From Aquilaria yunnanensis (taxonomy: Eukaryota; Streptophyta; Magnoliopsida; Malvales; Thymelaeaceae), in contig CM077593.1 in assembly GCA_039654915.1 (NCBI GenBank), forward strand, positions 57,914,501 to 57,978,500: a DNA stretch of 64,000 nucleotides. Reading direction: 5' to 3'. Below are positions 11,529-22,484 of this stretch, piece by piece (the first letter of the stretch is position 1; each line of letters begins with the position of its first letter). A model generated the notes under the pieces. It worked only from the letters and a program-made list of their open reading frames with translations, was not told where the DNA came from and did no database searches. A program made the translations under genes and the position numbers.

Positions 11529-12361
11529 TACTGGTGAAACCCTAAATCGGGATTGAATGTTGAATCGTATGACGTTTTGTGTTCGATTGCTTTCGGCCAT
11601 GATTAATTAGATTGATTCATGATGCTTGAAACCAGAACTCGTAATGAACATATGACATATATGAAGAAACGACACTAATTTGTTAATGAGATTAACCCAA
11701 AATTGATAGGCATGAGATACCTATATGGATTAGGATTCTTGCAATAGTTGCAAAACCCTAGCTTGGTTCGGATTCGGCGTATTTGGGTACCGAAAGTAAG
11801 GTATTTTTGGTGGCTCAAATGGAGGAGTCTCGGGTGCCTACTTGCTCAAAATAGAAGATCTTGGGCAAAGCAATTGTAAGACAATTTTTTGCGCCGGGGG
11901 GGGGGGGGGGGGCACTGCCCCCTCGCAACCCCCCGCAAGGGCGGCTCCCCTTGACCCCATCCGCTGACCGGTCAGCGGAACCACCGCTCACTGACCGGCC
12001 AGCGGGACCGTCGTATGTGAAGCGGCACATAAATAAAACTGGTTAATCAACTCATGAAAATTGGCATGCATTTGTTGAATGAGATTTGGCATGTTATGCT
12101 GATTGATGGTTAAAGCATGGTGCATGGTTATAGCCCTTGATTGGTTGTACTTGTAAATACAGCCTGCGAGTCGTGCCTTCTCTTGTTACTCTTATTGTAC
12201 ATTCTTTTCTCACCTTACTCCCCTCGAATGTAACTCGAGGTTTCTATTATTAATGTAATGGTACATTATGGGATCATCCAAGGTGGTATGTCCAAGGAGG
12301 TGACAACAAAAGAGCAACCAAGAAAGGAAGAGAAGGAGCTTGTGAAGACCCTTTTCCTTTC
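11529..12361 (+). other. Copia untranslated leader, part 1, with GC-rich island
   Basis: This is the region between PBS and gag, interrupted by Tat-2 and resuming at 19642-20335. No gene is seen. Most is AT-rich, but 11888-12020 is strongly GC-rich. It has a run of 17 G at 11896-11912, a perfect 18-bp palindrome CCGCTGACCGGTCAGCGG at 11961-11978, and a diverged second copy of that palindrome just downstream (about 11983-12004). The position fits a packaging or dimerisation structure of the genomic RNA; that is inference. Confidence 0.6.
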
Positions 12362-12366
12362 TTAGG

Positions 12367-13250
12367 TGATGGCCGAAGTGCCATTGCCCTGACTACTGAT
12401 TTTCGGGGGAGGAGGCCACACGCCTGACATATATGACCTCGGAAGCCCCATCGCACCGACCTCGGAAATTTTCCATATTGCCTCTCCCTCGGAAGACGAA
12501 TGAACCCACTTCGGAAGAGTGGGTTACCCCGGAGAGACGGTATCACCCCGGGAAGAGGTCCCTGTTCGTCCCACTAAAAAGTAACGTCGGCCAAAGGGAC
12601 TTCGGTGGAGCGATGCGGGACGCAAAGGAGCCTCTGACATGTTCGCCTGTACGCACCAGACATTGACCTCAAGCATTATGACAGGCCACTGTAGTCCGTG
12701 CTCTGGCACACTGAGACATGATTCTCGACAAATCACTGCCCGAGAAAGCCTACACGCGGCTGGCCCCTTTTTCTGCTTAGAGGTACGCATGACATCTGTC
12801 CATACACGTGTCACAATCAGAGGGGCCTATTTTCCTCTATTTATAGCAGGAAAGGCTCCTGAGAAAAGGGGGGCATAAAGAAGACTCCAAAGTTCTAGCC
12901 TTCTCTTTTCTCTAAAAACATGCCAGAAAAAAGCCTCCGGCGAGATTCTTTCCCTTCCGTGCATACCAGAGAAGCCCTCCCGGCAAATCTATTTTGTGCT
13001 TACCCTTCGTCATTTAAAAGCACTAACTTGGGTGTCGGAGGCTCCTCCACGGAAAACCACTCCGGGGACCTCCTAACCCCTGTTTTCTCTGTTTTTCAGG
13101 TTGGACCACCTGAGGGTGTCCCATTTCTCAGGCTCTCTCTAGCACCGGGAACCTTCTTCACCCACCGCCATCCATCACCGGATGGCCACACGCGACATTC
13201 AACCATAGACCACGGCGGAAACACAAATGATGGCGAACGCCACGCCATCA
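12367..13250 (+). repeat. Tat-2 5' LTR
   Basis: Starts TGATGGCCGAAG and ends CCATCA. The first 20 bp form an inverted repeat (GATGGC...GCCATT). It contains the CTTGGGCGTCGGAGGCTCC-type block near 13025 and a CTAAC plus pyrimidine tract plus CAG at 13074-13100 that looks like a splice acceptor. Open reading frames on its minus strand recur in the other LTR and are not genes. Confidence 0.95.
12805..12845 (+). promoter_or_regulatory. Tat-2 LTR promoter: CACGTGTC box and TATA box
   Basis: CACGTGTC at 12805-12812 has the ACGT core of G-box and ABRE elements, which bind bZIP and bHLH factors in plants. A TATA box, TATTTATA, lies at 12838-12845. Both are identical in the 3' LTR. The ACGT core is not kept in Tat-1, Tat-4 or Tat-6, where the aligned position reads GTGTCA or CACATGTCA. 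Confidence 0.5.
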
Positions 13251-13373
13251 CATGGTGCCGTCTGTGGGAACTTTTTCAGGCAGCCGTGGTCAGAAACTCA
13301 GCGTGCTAAGGACAAAAGGTTCCCTGAGGCCCCCCCTCCGCGCCGGAGACTCGCTCGGCAGTCGAACAATTAA
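13230..13373 (+). pseudogene. Tat-2 gag start, 47 codons
   Basis: An ATG inside the LTR at 13230 opens a frame that crosses the LTR end and the PBS. It encodes a peptide recalling the Gag N-terminus of the other Tat copies (ETQRAKDKRFPEAP here, ETRRSKDKGLPKSP in Tat-1) and stops at 13371. The following 250 bp still resemble gag in another frame (VAFLRKFPR..., about 13420-13620). No capsid or zinc-finger region follows. It may be relevant only as a leader or packaging region. The PBS is read in a different frame from that in Tat-1, Tat-5 and Tat-6. Confidence 0.55.
13253..13271 (+). other. Tat-2 primer binding site
   Basis: TGGTGCCGTCTGTGGGAAC starts two bases after the LTR end. It is the same site as in Tat-1, Tat-5 and Tat-6 with small changes. 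It is read within the short gag-like frame that starts at 13230. Confidence 0.75.
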
Positions 13374-15018
13374 AGTACAAGGATCTCCCATCCCGGGGAT
13401 GATAATCCCCCGAACATCACCGTGGCCTTCCTGCGTAAATTCCCACGCATTACCGTAGTCGAAATACAGCAGCGGATAGGCCAAAGATGTCCATGTGCAA
13501 ATATCAAGCCGAAGTCTCCTCTCTCAATCCTTTTGACGAGGGGAGTAGGGGTGACCCAAGGGCTCAGGGGGAAACAAAGAGTAGTGGATGAATACCCAAA
13601 GGACGCGCTTTCCTTCGAAACATGATGGAGGGGAAAGATAGATCCGGTGCCATCCAAACCCCCCCGTCAGAAGAGTCCGGGACAAAGAAAGGTTGTTGTT
13701 CCTCAGACAGCAAAACCAAGCCCACCACCCTGAAAAGATGCTTACGCATTGATGTTAAGCGGGCAAAAGGTTATGATCCTACTCCAACGAACACACCACC
13801 ACTGTCCAAAGAGGAGTCACCACCGTGCGTCGTCAGAAGGAATAGAGTAAACGCGCAAGCGCGCCGAACTCCAAAGATACTGCATCGCGCGCAAGTCTAG
13901 GGGAGCAATATATAACCCTAAACCACTAGCAGACTATTACCGAAAATCCCAGAACCAGAAAAGAGGAAAATCCAACGAGGACCGAATATAGGTGAAATCT
14001 AAAAGAAGGAGCCCCCAGCCGAAGAAATGCCAGGCGCAAAAAACACTGCGGCGCGGGAGCGGCACCTCGGAGGCCTGAGGATAGGGAAGTCACCTGAGTT
14101 AGCATATTCGGTTAACAAAGTGTTGGACCACCCAAGTTCGGCACTTGCTAGGAATGAAAATATAGGACAAAGGAAGAACCCCACAAAAAGGCTTCTCCCT
14201 CACGAAGTGGTAATGAATGCAAAAAATGCCCCGAAAAGTGGCATCTCCCAGCAAGCCTGAACAAATCTTCATGAAATGGCGGAAAGTACAGAAAATGTTC
14301 CAGACAGTCTTCCTCGATTGAAGAGGAAGGACATCGGTAGGGAAGCCCAGGCCCATTATAGAAAGGCATCGGCAGAAAGAGGTGCAGAACAGCGCGCAAA
14401 AAAGAGGTGTGAACAAAATTTGTCTAAAATGGGCTAAAATGGCCAAAAATGCACCAGCACCTGAAAAACTGCCTTCAGAATAGAATGCCCGAAAGACTCC
14501 CGTTGGAATGAGTAACACCGAGAGATCGCCCTCAGCCCTCTACAAAAAACGAAGAGAGAAGAAGAAGGGGGGGCAAAAACGGCCCACTGTCAGCAACGCC
14601 TGAAGTATAATGCTATGAGAAAGCAGTAAAAGTACTTCGTTTCGCGAGACAAGGCGCAGAACCCCTACTGATTAAGCAAGCAAAAGATATACAAAAGCCT
14701 GCCAAAAGGAACATGACGCACAAAGATGGCATATTATTGCCGGTAGCATAATGGCTTCAGTCTTTAGACGAAGGAGGCCAAAAAGTCTGCCATTGGCCCG
14801 GAGAGAAATGACATTCCGGTCCACCAGCTCAGTTCTAAAGCAACAAGCAAGTGGAGCCCCCGAATAGAATTGGGCACAAGGGGAAAAGGTCCAGAATGGT
14901 CGAGGAAATTCCTTGTGGGAATAATCAGACAAACTTCCCGAAAAACCACAAAAAATACTCGCCTGCAAAGACCAGTGCCTACTTGGAGCAATACAGCTAT
15001 CAAGTAAAGAGCGACTGT
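13374..15018 (+). other. Tat-2 interior, noncoding
   Basis: Faint gag similarity up to about 13620, then no recognisable coding sequence. Base composition is purine-rich (many GAAAA and GGAA runs) on the plus strand. This is where gag end and pol should be; they are absent rather than diverged, judging by the lack of any RT or integrase motif in six frames. Confidence 0.6.
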
Positions 15019-15950
15019 CCAGGAGAAGTGTTTTCTCCGTAAAAGGTGGCCGTTAGCGCAAAATTACGCCGAACGCCAAAGAGAGATCTCATTCTCTGAA
15101 AGGCCGAAGACAGACCCCCGAGGACTATCTCAAGGGAGAAATTCGGCCACCAAACTCGAGCCATTCCCCGGAGCATGAACGAGCTCAGGAAGGAAGAACG
15201 AGCTCGGGAAGAATCGAACCCGAGCCATTCCCTAGAGCATGAACGAGCTCAGGAAGGAAGAACGAGCTCGGGAAGAACCGAACCTGAGCTATTCCCTGAA
15301 GCATGAATAAGCCCAGGAGAAGTATTTTCTCCGTGAAAGGTGGCCATTAGCGCAAAATTTTGCCAAACGCCAAAAAGAGATCTCGTTCTCCGAAGGCCGA
15401 AGACAGACCCCGGAGGACTATCTCAGGGGAGAACTTCGCCCACCAAACTCAGGGGAGAACTTCGGCCACCAAACTCGAGCCATTCCCCGGAGCATGAACG
15501 AGCGCAGGAGAGGTGTCTTCTCCGAAAAAGGCGACCATGGGCGCAAAATTCTGCCAACACCAAAAGTAGACCTCGTTCTCCGAAAGGCCAAATGCCGAAT
15601 CTCGAGAATTACCTCAGAGGAGAACTTCGGCCGCTAAGGAAAAAGACCTCACTTCCCGGTTGGTTTAACAGCTAAAATTGACCACCCAAAAGAGAACAAG
15701 TTCGGGGAGAAGGCACGGCCAATAAAGAAGTAGCTTCGAAATGGGGAACCAAAATCGAGCCACTCCCTAAAGCGTAAACGAGCTTTGGAGAAATGTTTTC
15801 TCCGTAAAAGGTGGCCATAGGCACAAAAGTGCGCTGAACGCCAAAAGGAGATCTCATTCTCTGAATGGGCCAAGACAGACCCCCGAGGACTATCTCAGGG
15901 GAGAACTTCGCCCACCAAAACAACCTCACCCGATTAAGGACGAGGTCTGA
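15019..15950 (+). repeat. Tat-2 imperfect tandem repeats
   Basis: A module starts with GGAGAAGTGTTTTCTCC, itself a short hairpin. It goes on through 'GTGGCC...GCGCAAAAT...GCC(G)AA(A)CGCCAAA...GATCTC(G/A)TTCTC' to 'GACAGACCCC(C/G)GAGGACTATCTCA'. Starts are near 15020, 15316, 15507 and 15787. Inside, a 71-bp unit beginning ACGAGCTCAGGAAGG is duplicated (about 15178 and 15249). Spacing is irregular, so this looks like an array in the making rather than a mature satellite. Confidence 0.75.
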
Positions 15951-16381
15951 AAGAAAGAATTATCAGCTTGGCAGCATCAAAGGAAGAAAATTGCAGAATT
16001 CTACATTTAGAATTTCATTCCGTGCTTAGAATTTTTAAGTAAAAAGGCTGTACTTAGAGAAATTTATCTTTTCTCCTACACAGGTTACGTACAGAACAAG
16101 GCTAAAGCACGCATACTCAAAGGCTACGTTTTCCTTCTCTAAAGAGAAGGGCGGCATGGCATCCATCAAAGGCAATCTAAGTGTTCGCCTAAAAAGTCTT
16201 TGATAGCCGAAAAAATGAGGTCGGCCAGCAGAAAAGCCAGGGAGTGGTTCCCCGAAACTCCCCAAGCCAAAAGTGGCCAGGGCAACTGGAAAAACAAAAA
16301 ATGGCTCAAAGTGAAGAAATAAGGAGGAATCCATTAAAGAAAGTCTTTGATACAAGAAGGGTACAAAAAACCCTAGAATAT
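15951..16381 (+). other. Tat-2 spacer before the antisense gene
   Basis: No gene is seen. It contains sequence resembling the end of Tat pol ('...AATTCTACATTTAGAATTT' near 15993-16030), then 350 bp of unrecognised purine-rich DNA up to the end of the antisense gene. Confidence 0.4.
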
Positions 16382-18164
16382 CTAAGGATCCCCGGTGATG
16401 CGAGAAGTTCCCGCTCCCGTGTCTTTAGCCGTCGTCCTCGGCGCAAGAAGAGGAACAGGTGGCAGGTTGAGGTGATCAGCTTTCGACCAAGCCCACCGAG
16501 GACCCGCGGGAATATCCATGGCCGAAAGAAAGGAGGTCTCGAGGTCCGGATATCGTTGCAGAAATTGATGGCGAGCTAGACAAACACCGTCCTGAAAGGA
16601 CACCTTCGACATTTGGGCTGCTTTGTCTCGTTCTACGTCCAGCAAGTCCGCCTCATTCTCAAGAACAACAACCTTTTTCTCGAGACCCAGGACCGCCTCC
16701 CTTAGATCGGCTATCCTCCGCACCAGTCCCTTCGCGTTCCTCCTTTTTGCCGCACTACTCCTCAGAAAATAAACCCGGGCTTGAAGAGCCGCTTTTTAGG
16801 CAAGAGTTCTCTTCAGAAGGGCAGCTTCCTTTTCTTTCTCCTTCCGAAGGGTCTCATTGGCCGAAGTCAAACGCACAGCCTCTTCACCAAGGTCGTGCAT
16901 TTTACAAGAAAAGTCCTTCAAAAGGTCTGATTGGCCTATCAAGAACTCATCCCGGAGCAAAGACACCTTCTCCCTGGCTATGCGCATTAACTCGACATTC
17001 GCTATGTCCAAGTTAACACGGAAAAGCCTGGCCTTCTCCAGTTCACTTTCAGCCCGAGCTCGGGCAGAAGACTGCTCCGCCACCCAAATTTGGAGGTGCT
17101 CACTATACCCCAAAAGCTGCAAAGGAGAAGGAGAAAATCCTCAGCAAAAGCAGCATAAAGGAAGGCAGAACACTTAGGCAAGAGAGAGGAGGCCAAAAGG
17201 ATCACCTGAGCGGCGCGCTCAGAGACTCTAGCGGCAAGAATGTCTCCAGAAGCGCACTCCTCGGCAACCCCCTTAGAAGAAGCCTCAGTGAGAATACCCC
17301 TCGCCATCTGGGGAGCCATCTCTTGGCAATCCCCGGAGAACAAGTTCATGTCCTCCGTGAAGGACCAAAATGGCTCCCTCGGAACTTTATCCTTTGGGAG
17401 AAGGGAGTCCCGAAGGGCTCTTCTTCGGGCATGATCAATTATCCATACTGGGGCTGCTTTGTCCTCTGTAAAACGGAGGGGCGTAAGTCAGAAAGAGCTC
17501 CTCGAAAACACAAATTATAAGGCAGCAAGTGCCAAAAGAGGATTCGACGTAAACCTTACGCAACCCCGATTGTCTCCTCCAAAAAGGCTGGAGCATGCTT
17601 GCCCTTATCCTTGCGGCGCCTCCCCAGCCTTTTAGCAGTAGGACTCTTAGGCAAAGAGCCTAAAAGCTCCACTGACGAGGTAGGACTCGACGGAGTGAAA
17701 AGGGTGACTACTCCGGCGAGCACCTCGGCTGCAGCACCAACAGCCTCAGAAGATGTTGCAGCTACTTCAGAGGGGCAGCAACCCTGGTAGATATCGGAGT
17801 GACATCAACCATGGCGAAGGTTGCAGCCGCGTCGGTGGAACTGGTTATCACATCAGTTGAGATAGCAGCCTTGGTGGAGGCACCAATAACTTCATTGACC
17901 TCCACCACATCTTCCGAAGGTGGAGTAAGGGCTCTCTTCTTGGACTTCTTGGCTGAAGACGGTCCGCTCCCAGTAGATTTACGTCTTTTGGAGCCACTTT
18001 TCTTCGCCTGTTCTCCCTTCTCTACCTGACCAAGGAAGAGACTCTTGTAGTAGTCGGCAGAATCATCAGCCATCTCTGAAAAAGGGGAAAAGCATCAGTA
18101 TGAGTCCAAAAACAGTTAGCCAAAAAACTGAGAAGTTGGCATAAGTCAAAGGAAGGCACTCACG
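16382..18164 (-). pseudogene. Tat-2 antisense gene, spliced structure, lacks the first coding exon
   Basis: Read on the minus strand. A 5' leader exon ends at donor TTTTTC|GTGAGT (18164). Exon 2 is 18075-17560 (516 nt, start codon at 18073, MADDSADYYKSLFLGQVEKG, then Lys/Arg-rich KKSGSKRRKS and KKSKKRA that look like nuclear signals). Exon 3 is 17465-17206 (260 nt). Exon 4 is 17116-16382 (735 nt, coiled coil, then SFQDGVCLARHQF and YPDLETSFL). Introns are 88, 94 and 89 bp with GT..AG ends, and their phases keep the frame. Stops, for example one near 16796 in exon 4 and one at 17762 in exon 2, make this copy defective. The upstream exon with the conserved N-terminal domain seen in Tat-1 and Tat-4 is absent. 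Function unknown. Confidence 0.75.
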
Positions 18165-18740
18165 AAAAACCTTGCCGAAATCAGGATTCCTGGATGCCGT
18201 CGTAAAAAATCACTGGAAATCACTCCGCCGTGCAGACCGTTGCTAAAAGAAAAGCAGTCGTAAATAATCACCGGAAATCGCTCCGCCGTACAGACCATTG
18301 CTGAAAGAGATGGAAAAGGCAAGAAAAAATGAGAGCAAAGGCAAGAGCAAGGAAAAAACAAATAAGAAGTCACACAGGAAAGGCTTATATAGAGCAGGGA
18401 AGGGCAATTGAAATGGCGTCATAACTACTGCGTGGGAGCGAAAAGTCACCATAATTACTCCTCCCACGCAAAAAGACGCGCCATACCAATCGGCGCTTGC
18501 CACGTGTCGACTATCACAAAAAACTAGGGCATGTTTTCTAAGGCATGATAGTCCACTGATCCGAGACTGAAAAGACAAGATTGGAAATCTCGAAGACACC
18601 AAAAGACAGCTATGCGACATCCACCCGAGCAGACTACGCCCTTAAAATGGCGAAGTACCTTCCTAGCAAATGATATAAGCTAAATCCTCTGAAAGTGCTC
18701 TCGGAAGGGCTACAAGCTGAAGTCACACTTCAACTTCTCG
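18165..18740. other. Tat-2 region between antisense gene and 3' LTR
   Basis: It holds the presumed leader and promoter of the antisense gene. A roughly 60-bp segment containing GGAAATC(A/G)CTCCGCCGT is duplicated at about 18205-18300. The stretch 18400-18500 has two near-identical pieces around CATAACTACT/CATAATTACT, also present in Tat-4 (about 37730-37775). No open gene is credible here. Confidence 0.5.
18384..18391 (-). promoter_or_regulatory. TATA box upstream of the Tat-2 antisense gene
   Basis: TATATAAG on the minus strand lies about 220 nt before the leader donor. Tat-4 has TATAAATA at the matching place (37700-37707). Further upstream, at about 18498-18505, is a G-box-like CACGTG. 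This suggests the gene has its own promoter, separate from the LTR. Confidence 0.55.
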
Positions 18741-18752
18741 AAGGAGGGCATG
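18741..18752 (+). other. Tat-2 polypurine tract
   Basis: AAGGAGGGCATG lies directly before the 3' LTR. The matching tract in Tat-4 is AAGGGGGGGCATA, and in Tat-5, on the minus strand, AAGGGGGAGCATG. It would prime plus-strand synthesis. Confidence 0.75.
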
Positions 18753-19636
18753 TGATGGCCGAAGTGCCATCGCCCTGACTACTGATTTTTGGGGGAGGAG
18801 GCCACACGCCTGACATATATGACCTCGGAAGCCCCATCGCACCGACCTTAGAAATTTGCCATATCGCCTCTCCCTCAGAAGATGAATGAACCCACTTCGG
18901 AAGAGTGGGTAACCCCGGAGAGACAGTATCACCCCGGGAAGAGGTCCCTGTTCGTCCCACTAAAAAGTAACGTCGGCCGAAGGGACTTCGGCGGAGCGAT
19001 GCGGGACGCAAAGGAGCCTCTGACACGTTCGCCTGTATGCACCAGACGTTGACCTCAAGCATTCTGACAGGCCACTGTAATCCGTGCTCTGGCACACTGA
19101 GACACGATTCTCGACAAATCACTGCCCGAGAAAGCCTGCACGCGGCTGGCCCCTTTTTCTGCTTAGAGGTACGGATGACATCTGTCCATACACGTGTCAC
19201 AATCAGAGGGGCCTATTTTCCTCTATTTATAGCAGGAAAGGCTCCTGAGAAAAGGGGGGCCTAAAGAAGACTCCAAAGTTCTAGCCTTCTCGTTTCTTTA
19301 AAAACATGCCGGAAAAATGCCTCCGGCGAGATTCTTTCCCTTCCGTGCATACCAGAGAAACCCTCCCTGCAAATCTATTTTGTGCTTACCCTTCGTCATT
19401 TAAAAGCACTAACTTGGGTGTCGGAGGCTCCTCCACGGAAAACCACTCCGGGGACCTCCTAAGCCCTGTTTTCTCTGTTTTTCAGGTTGGACCACCTGAG
19501 GGCGTCCCATTTCTCAGGCTCTCTCCAGCACCGGGAACCTTCTTCGCCCACCGCCATCCATCACCGGACGGCCACGCGCGACATTCAACCATAGACCCCA
19601 GCGGAAACACAAATGATGGCGAACGCCATGCCATCA
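18753..19636 (+). repeat. Tat-2 3' LTR
   Basis: 884 bp, same length as the 5' LTR, with about 36 substitutions and no length change by eye. Many differences are C/T or G/A. It is followed by the target repeat TTAGG. The terminal inverted repeat is perfect here (GATGGC...GCCATC). Confidence 0.95.
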
Positions 19637-19641
19637 TTAGG

Positions 19642-20335
19642 CTTTTATGATATTCTCATTGGCTTGAGAATATCGCATAGTTTGGGCTATAACCATGTCA
19701 CGTTTACTTTTTTGTAAGCATGAGATGCATGTTTTATATTTTTATGTGATGCATGTATAAGACAACCGGAGATAACAAATTGGTGAGATTAAAGGAAAAA
19801 ATCCCTCAAACAAATATTAAGTCATTAAATGTAATGCCTTCCAAATGTTGGCACTCATCAAGACTTTGATCAACATTAGGTGGGTTTGCCAAAGCAAAGC
19901 ACCTATGTTCATCTTGGTAAGGCACGATGGGATAATAGCAATATCCAAACTGCTAACTTTGGGTTCGACTTAACTAAGTCATCCTAATAGGATTAGGGAC
20001 TTAGAGGCATAGAGTTTGGCTTAAGTTCATGAGATGAGCTTGGACAAGTGTTGATTCACCCAACTATTCAAGAGTTGCATGAGATGTAATTGGCAAGGAG
20101 TTGCCTACCTAAATAGCTGTAACTTGAGAGAAAAGCCAAAGCTGACTCTGACTCTGGTTATGGTCAAATATGGATCTTGGCCCATTAGAATACCTTAACG
20201 TTGAGGTGTTCCAAAATAATATCGAGGGTTATTATTTTGAGGAAAAATAGTGGAAGTATCGTTTAATAAAAGTTCTTATTAAATGAATTAAAATACATGG
20301 CTCTTACCACTACATATTTACTGTTGTAGATAACC
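19642..20335 (+). other. Copia untranslated leader, part 2
   Basis: Continuation of the leader cut by Tat-2. AT-rich, without coding sequence or clear repeats, ending at the gag start codon. Confidence 0.7.
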
Positions 20336-21149
20336 ATGGAACAAAACACATCGACACTTTCATTGTGATCGATCCTTAAGAAGGAAAAACTGAATGGGAC
20401 CAACTTTGTCAAATGGTACCAAAACTTGAGGATAGTCCTCAAGCAAGAGAGAAAGGCTTATGTCCTAGAGCAGCCCATTCCGAATGAGCTCGCGGCCACT
20501 GCTCCAAGAGCTGAAAGGGATGCTCACAAGAGGCATTCTGATGATGCTTTGGATGTTGCATGCCTCATGCTTATTACCATGGAATCTGAGCTTCAGAAGC
20601 AACATGAGAACATGGGGGCGTTCGATATGATCGAACATCTCAAAATGCTTTTCAAGAGCAAGCTAGCATGAGAGGTTTGAGACCCCTAAGACATTGTTTC
20701 AGTGCAAAATGTCTGAGGGAAGTCTCGTGGGTCCTCATGTGCTCAAGATGATTGGGTACATTAAGAATCTTGAGAGTTTGGGATTTGCTCATCAGAAAGA
20801 GTTGGTTGTTCATGTAGTCTTGCAATCGTTGCCTGAAAGCTACAGTCAGTTCATCATGAACTATAACATGAACGACCTTGACAAGTCCCTCCCTGAATTG
20901 CTTAACATGTTGAGAACTGCTGAGCAAAACCTTAACAAGGCTAAGCCCATTTTGATGGTTCAAAAGGGTAAGGGAAAGGGAAAAGCCAACAAGAAGAAGG
21001 ATAAAGCTAATGGAAAGTCCAATGCTAATTCTTCTTCACCTGCACTGAAACCAAAGGGTGGTGTGGCAAAGGAAGGGGAGTGCTTCCATTGTAAGCAATC
21101 TGGACACTGGAAGCGTAACTGCAAGCTCTATCTTGAGGAGCTTGCTTAG
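20336..21149 (+). pseudogene. Copia gag, broken
   Basis: Gag forms the particle and binds RNA. The start codon at 20336 fits the family: EKLNGTNFVKWYQNLRIVL follows within 20 residues. A UBN2-like gag region covers about 20390-20930, and a CCHC zinc knuckle (CFHCKQSGHWKRNC) lies at about 21083-21124. Defects are a TGA at 20366, a frameshift between 20671 and 20694, and a TAG at 21147 at the gag-pol boundary. After the frameshift the whole pol stays in one frame, so this is the only frame change seen. Confidence 0.85.
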
Positions 21150-22484
21150 GAAAAGGGAAGTAAGACTTCCACTTCAGGTATTTTTGTTATAGAGGCTAAC
21201 TTTTCTACTTCCTCATCTTGGGTATTGGATACTGGATGTGGATCTCACATTTGTGCAAATGTGCAGGATCTAAGTAGAAGTAGAAGATTGGCCTGAGGTG
21301 AAGTAGACCTACGTGTTGGAAATGGAGCAAGGGTTGCTGCCTTAGCCGTAAGGACTTATGTTCTCACTTTACCTAGTGGATTAGTTTTGGAATTAGACAA
21401 CTGCTACTTTGTGCCTACTATTAGTAGAAATTTGATTTATGTTTCTTGTTTGGAGAAGAAAGGTTTTTCATTTCTAATAAAGGAAAAATGTTGTTCTATT
21501 TATTTGAATGAAATCTTTTATGGTAGTGCTCAACTTAGCAATGGGTTGTATGTTCTAGACCTCGAAGATCCAACCTATAATGTGAATACCAAGAAGGTCA
21601 GATTAAATGATTCAAACACGACCTATCTCTGGCACTGTCACTTGGGCCATATAAACGAGACCCGCATATCCAAGCTCCATAAAGATGGACTCTTGGACTC
21701 ATTTGATTTTGAATCATATGAGACATGTGAGTCATGTTTGTTGGGCAAGATGACAAAACCCCCATTCACAGGGCAAAGTGAAAAGGCTAATGATTTACTA
21801 GGACTCATACATAGTGATGTATGTGGCCCTATGTCTACACATGCTAAAGGAGGTTTTCAATACTTCATTACTTTCACTAATGACTTCAGTAGATATGGCT
21901 ATGTGTACCTCATGAGACACAAGTCAGAATCCTTTGAAAAGTTTAAAGAATTCAAGAATGAAGTAGAGAATCAACTTGGGAGGAGTATCAAAGTGCTTTG
22001 ATCAGATCAAGGTGGAGAGTACTTGGATCGAGAATTCCTTGACTATCTGAAGGAGTGTGGTATAGTGTCACAACTCACTCCACCAGGTATGCCGCAATGG
22101 AATGGTGTATCTAAAAAGAGAAATCGAACTCTGTTAGACATGGTTCGCTCTATGATGAGTCAAGCTGACCTTCCAAACTTCTTTTGGGGACATGCTCTAG
22201 AGACAGCCACTTTTACACTAAACTGTGTTCCATATAAATCGGTTCAAAAGACACCATATGAGATATGGAGTGGGAGGCATCCCAATTTGTCTTTTATGAA
22301 GATTTGGGGTTGTGACGCTTATGTGAAACGTCAATCCTTTGACAAACTAGGGCCCAAATCTCAAAAATGCCTTTTTGTTGGGTATTTCAAAGAAACAAAG
22401 CGTTATTATTTCTATAATCCTTCTGAGCAAAAAGTGTTTGGTGCTCGAACCGGTGTCTTTCTAGAGAAAGAGTTTATCTCTTAA
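21150..22484 (+). pseudogene. Copia protease and integrase, broken
   Basis: The protease active site reads WVLDTGCGSHICAN (about 21219-21260), with the catalytic Asp kept. The integrase zinc region is WHCHLGH...CESC (about 21630-21740). The core has HSDVCGPM and RSDQGGEY with their Asp residues. The third catalytic residue, normally Glu in NGVSERRNRTLL, is Lys here (NGVSKKRNRTLL, about 22110), so the enzyme is dead. Stops lie at 21294, 21999 and 22482, most explained by CGA to TGA changes. The domain order protease-integrase before RT is the copia arrangement. Confidence 0.85.

Larger units (their letters stand above)
12367..19636 (+). mobile_element. Tat-2: non-autonomous Tat element without pol
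   Basis: Two LTRs of exactly 884 bp (12367-13250 and 18753-19636) are flanked by TTAGG at 12362-12366 and 19637-19641. By eye the LTRs differ at about 36 positions, near 4%. The 5.5-kb interior holds a PBS, a short gag start, long noncoding and tandemly repeated sequence, the antisense gene and a polypurine tract. No protease, RT, RNase H or integrase is recognisable. It would depend on enzymes of a relative such as Tat-6. Confidence 0.93.

Noticed and set aside
12524..12814. Open minus-strand frames in the Tat-2 LTR, repeated at 18730-19200
   Set aside because: They lie wholly in the LTR, contain no known domain and are not kept in other Tat LTRs; they are by-products of GC-rich LTR sequence.
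15019..15950. Could the regular repeats be a CRISPR array?
   Set aside because: Units are long, irregular and diverged, with no unique equal-length spacers, and the context is a plant retroelement.
18146..18620. Hydrophobic minus-strand frames that look like membrane proteins
   Set aside because: The sequence is the leader and promoter region of the antisense gene with a 60-bp duplication; the frames overlap each other and are absent in Tat-4.
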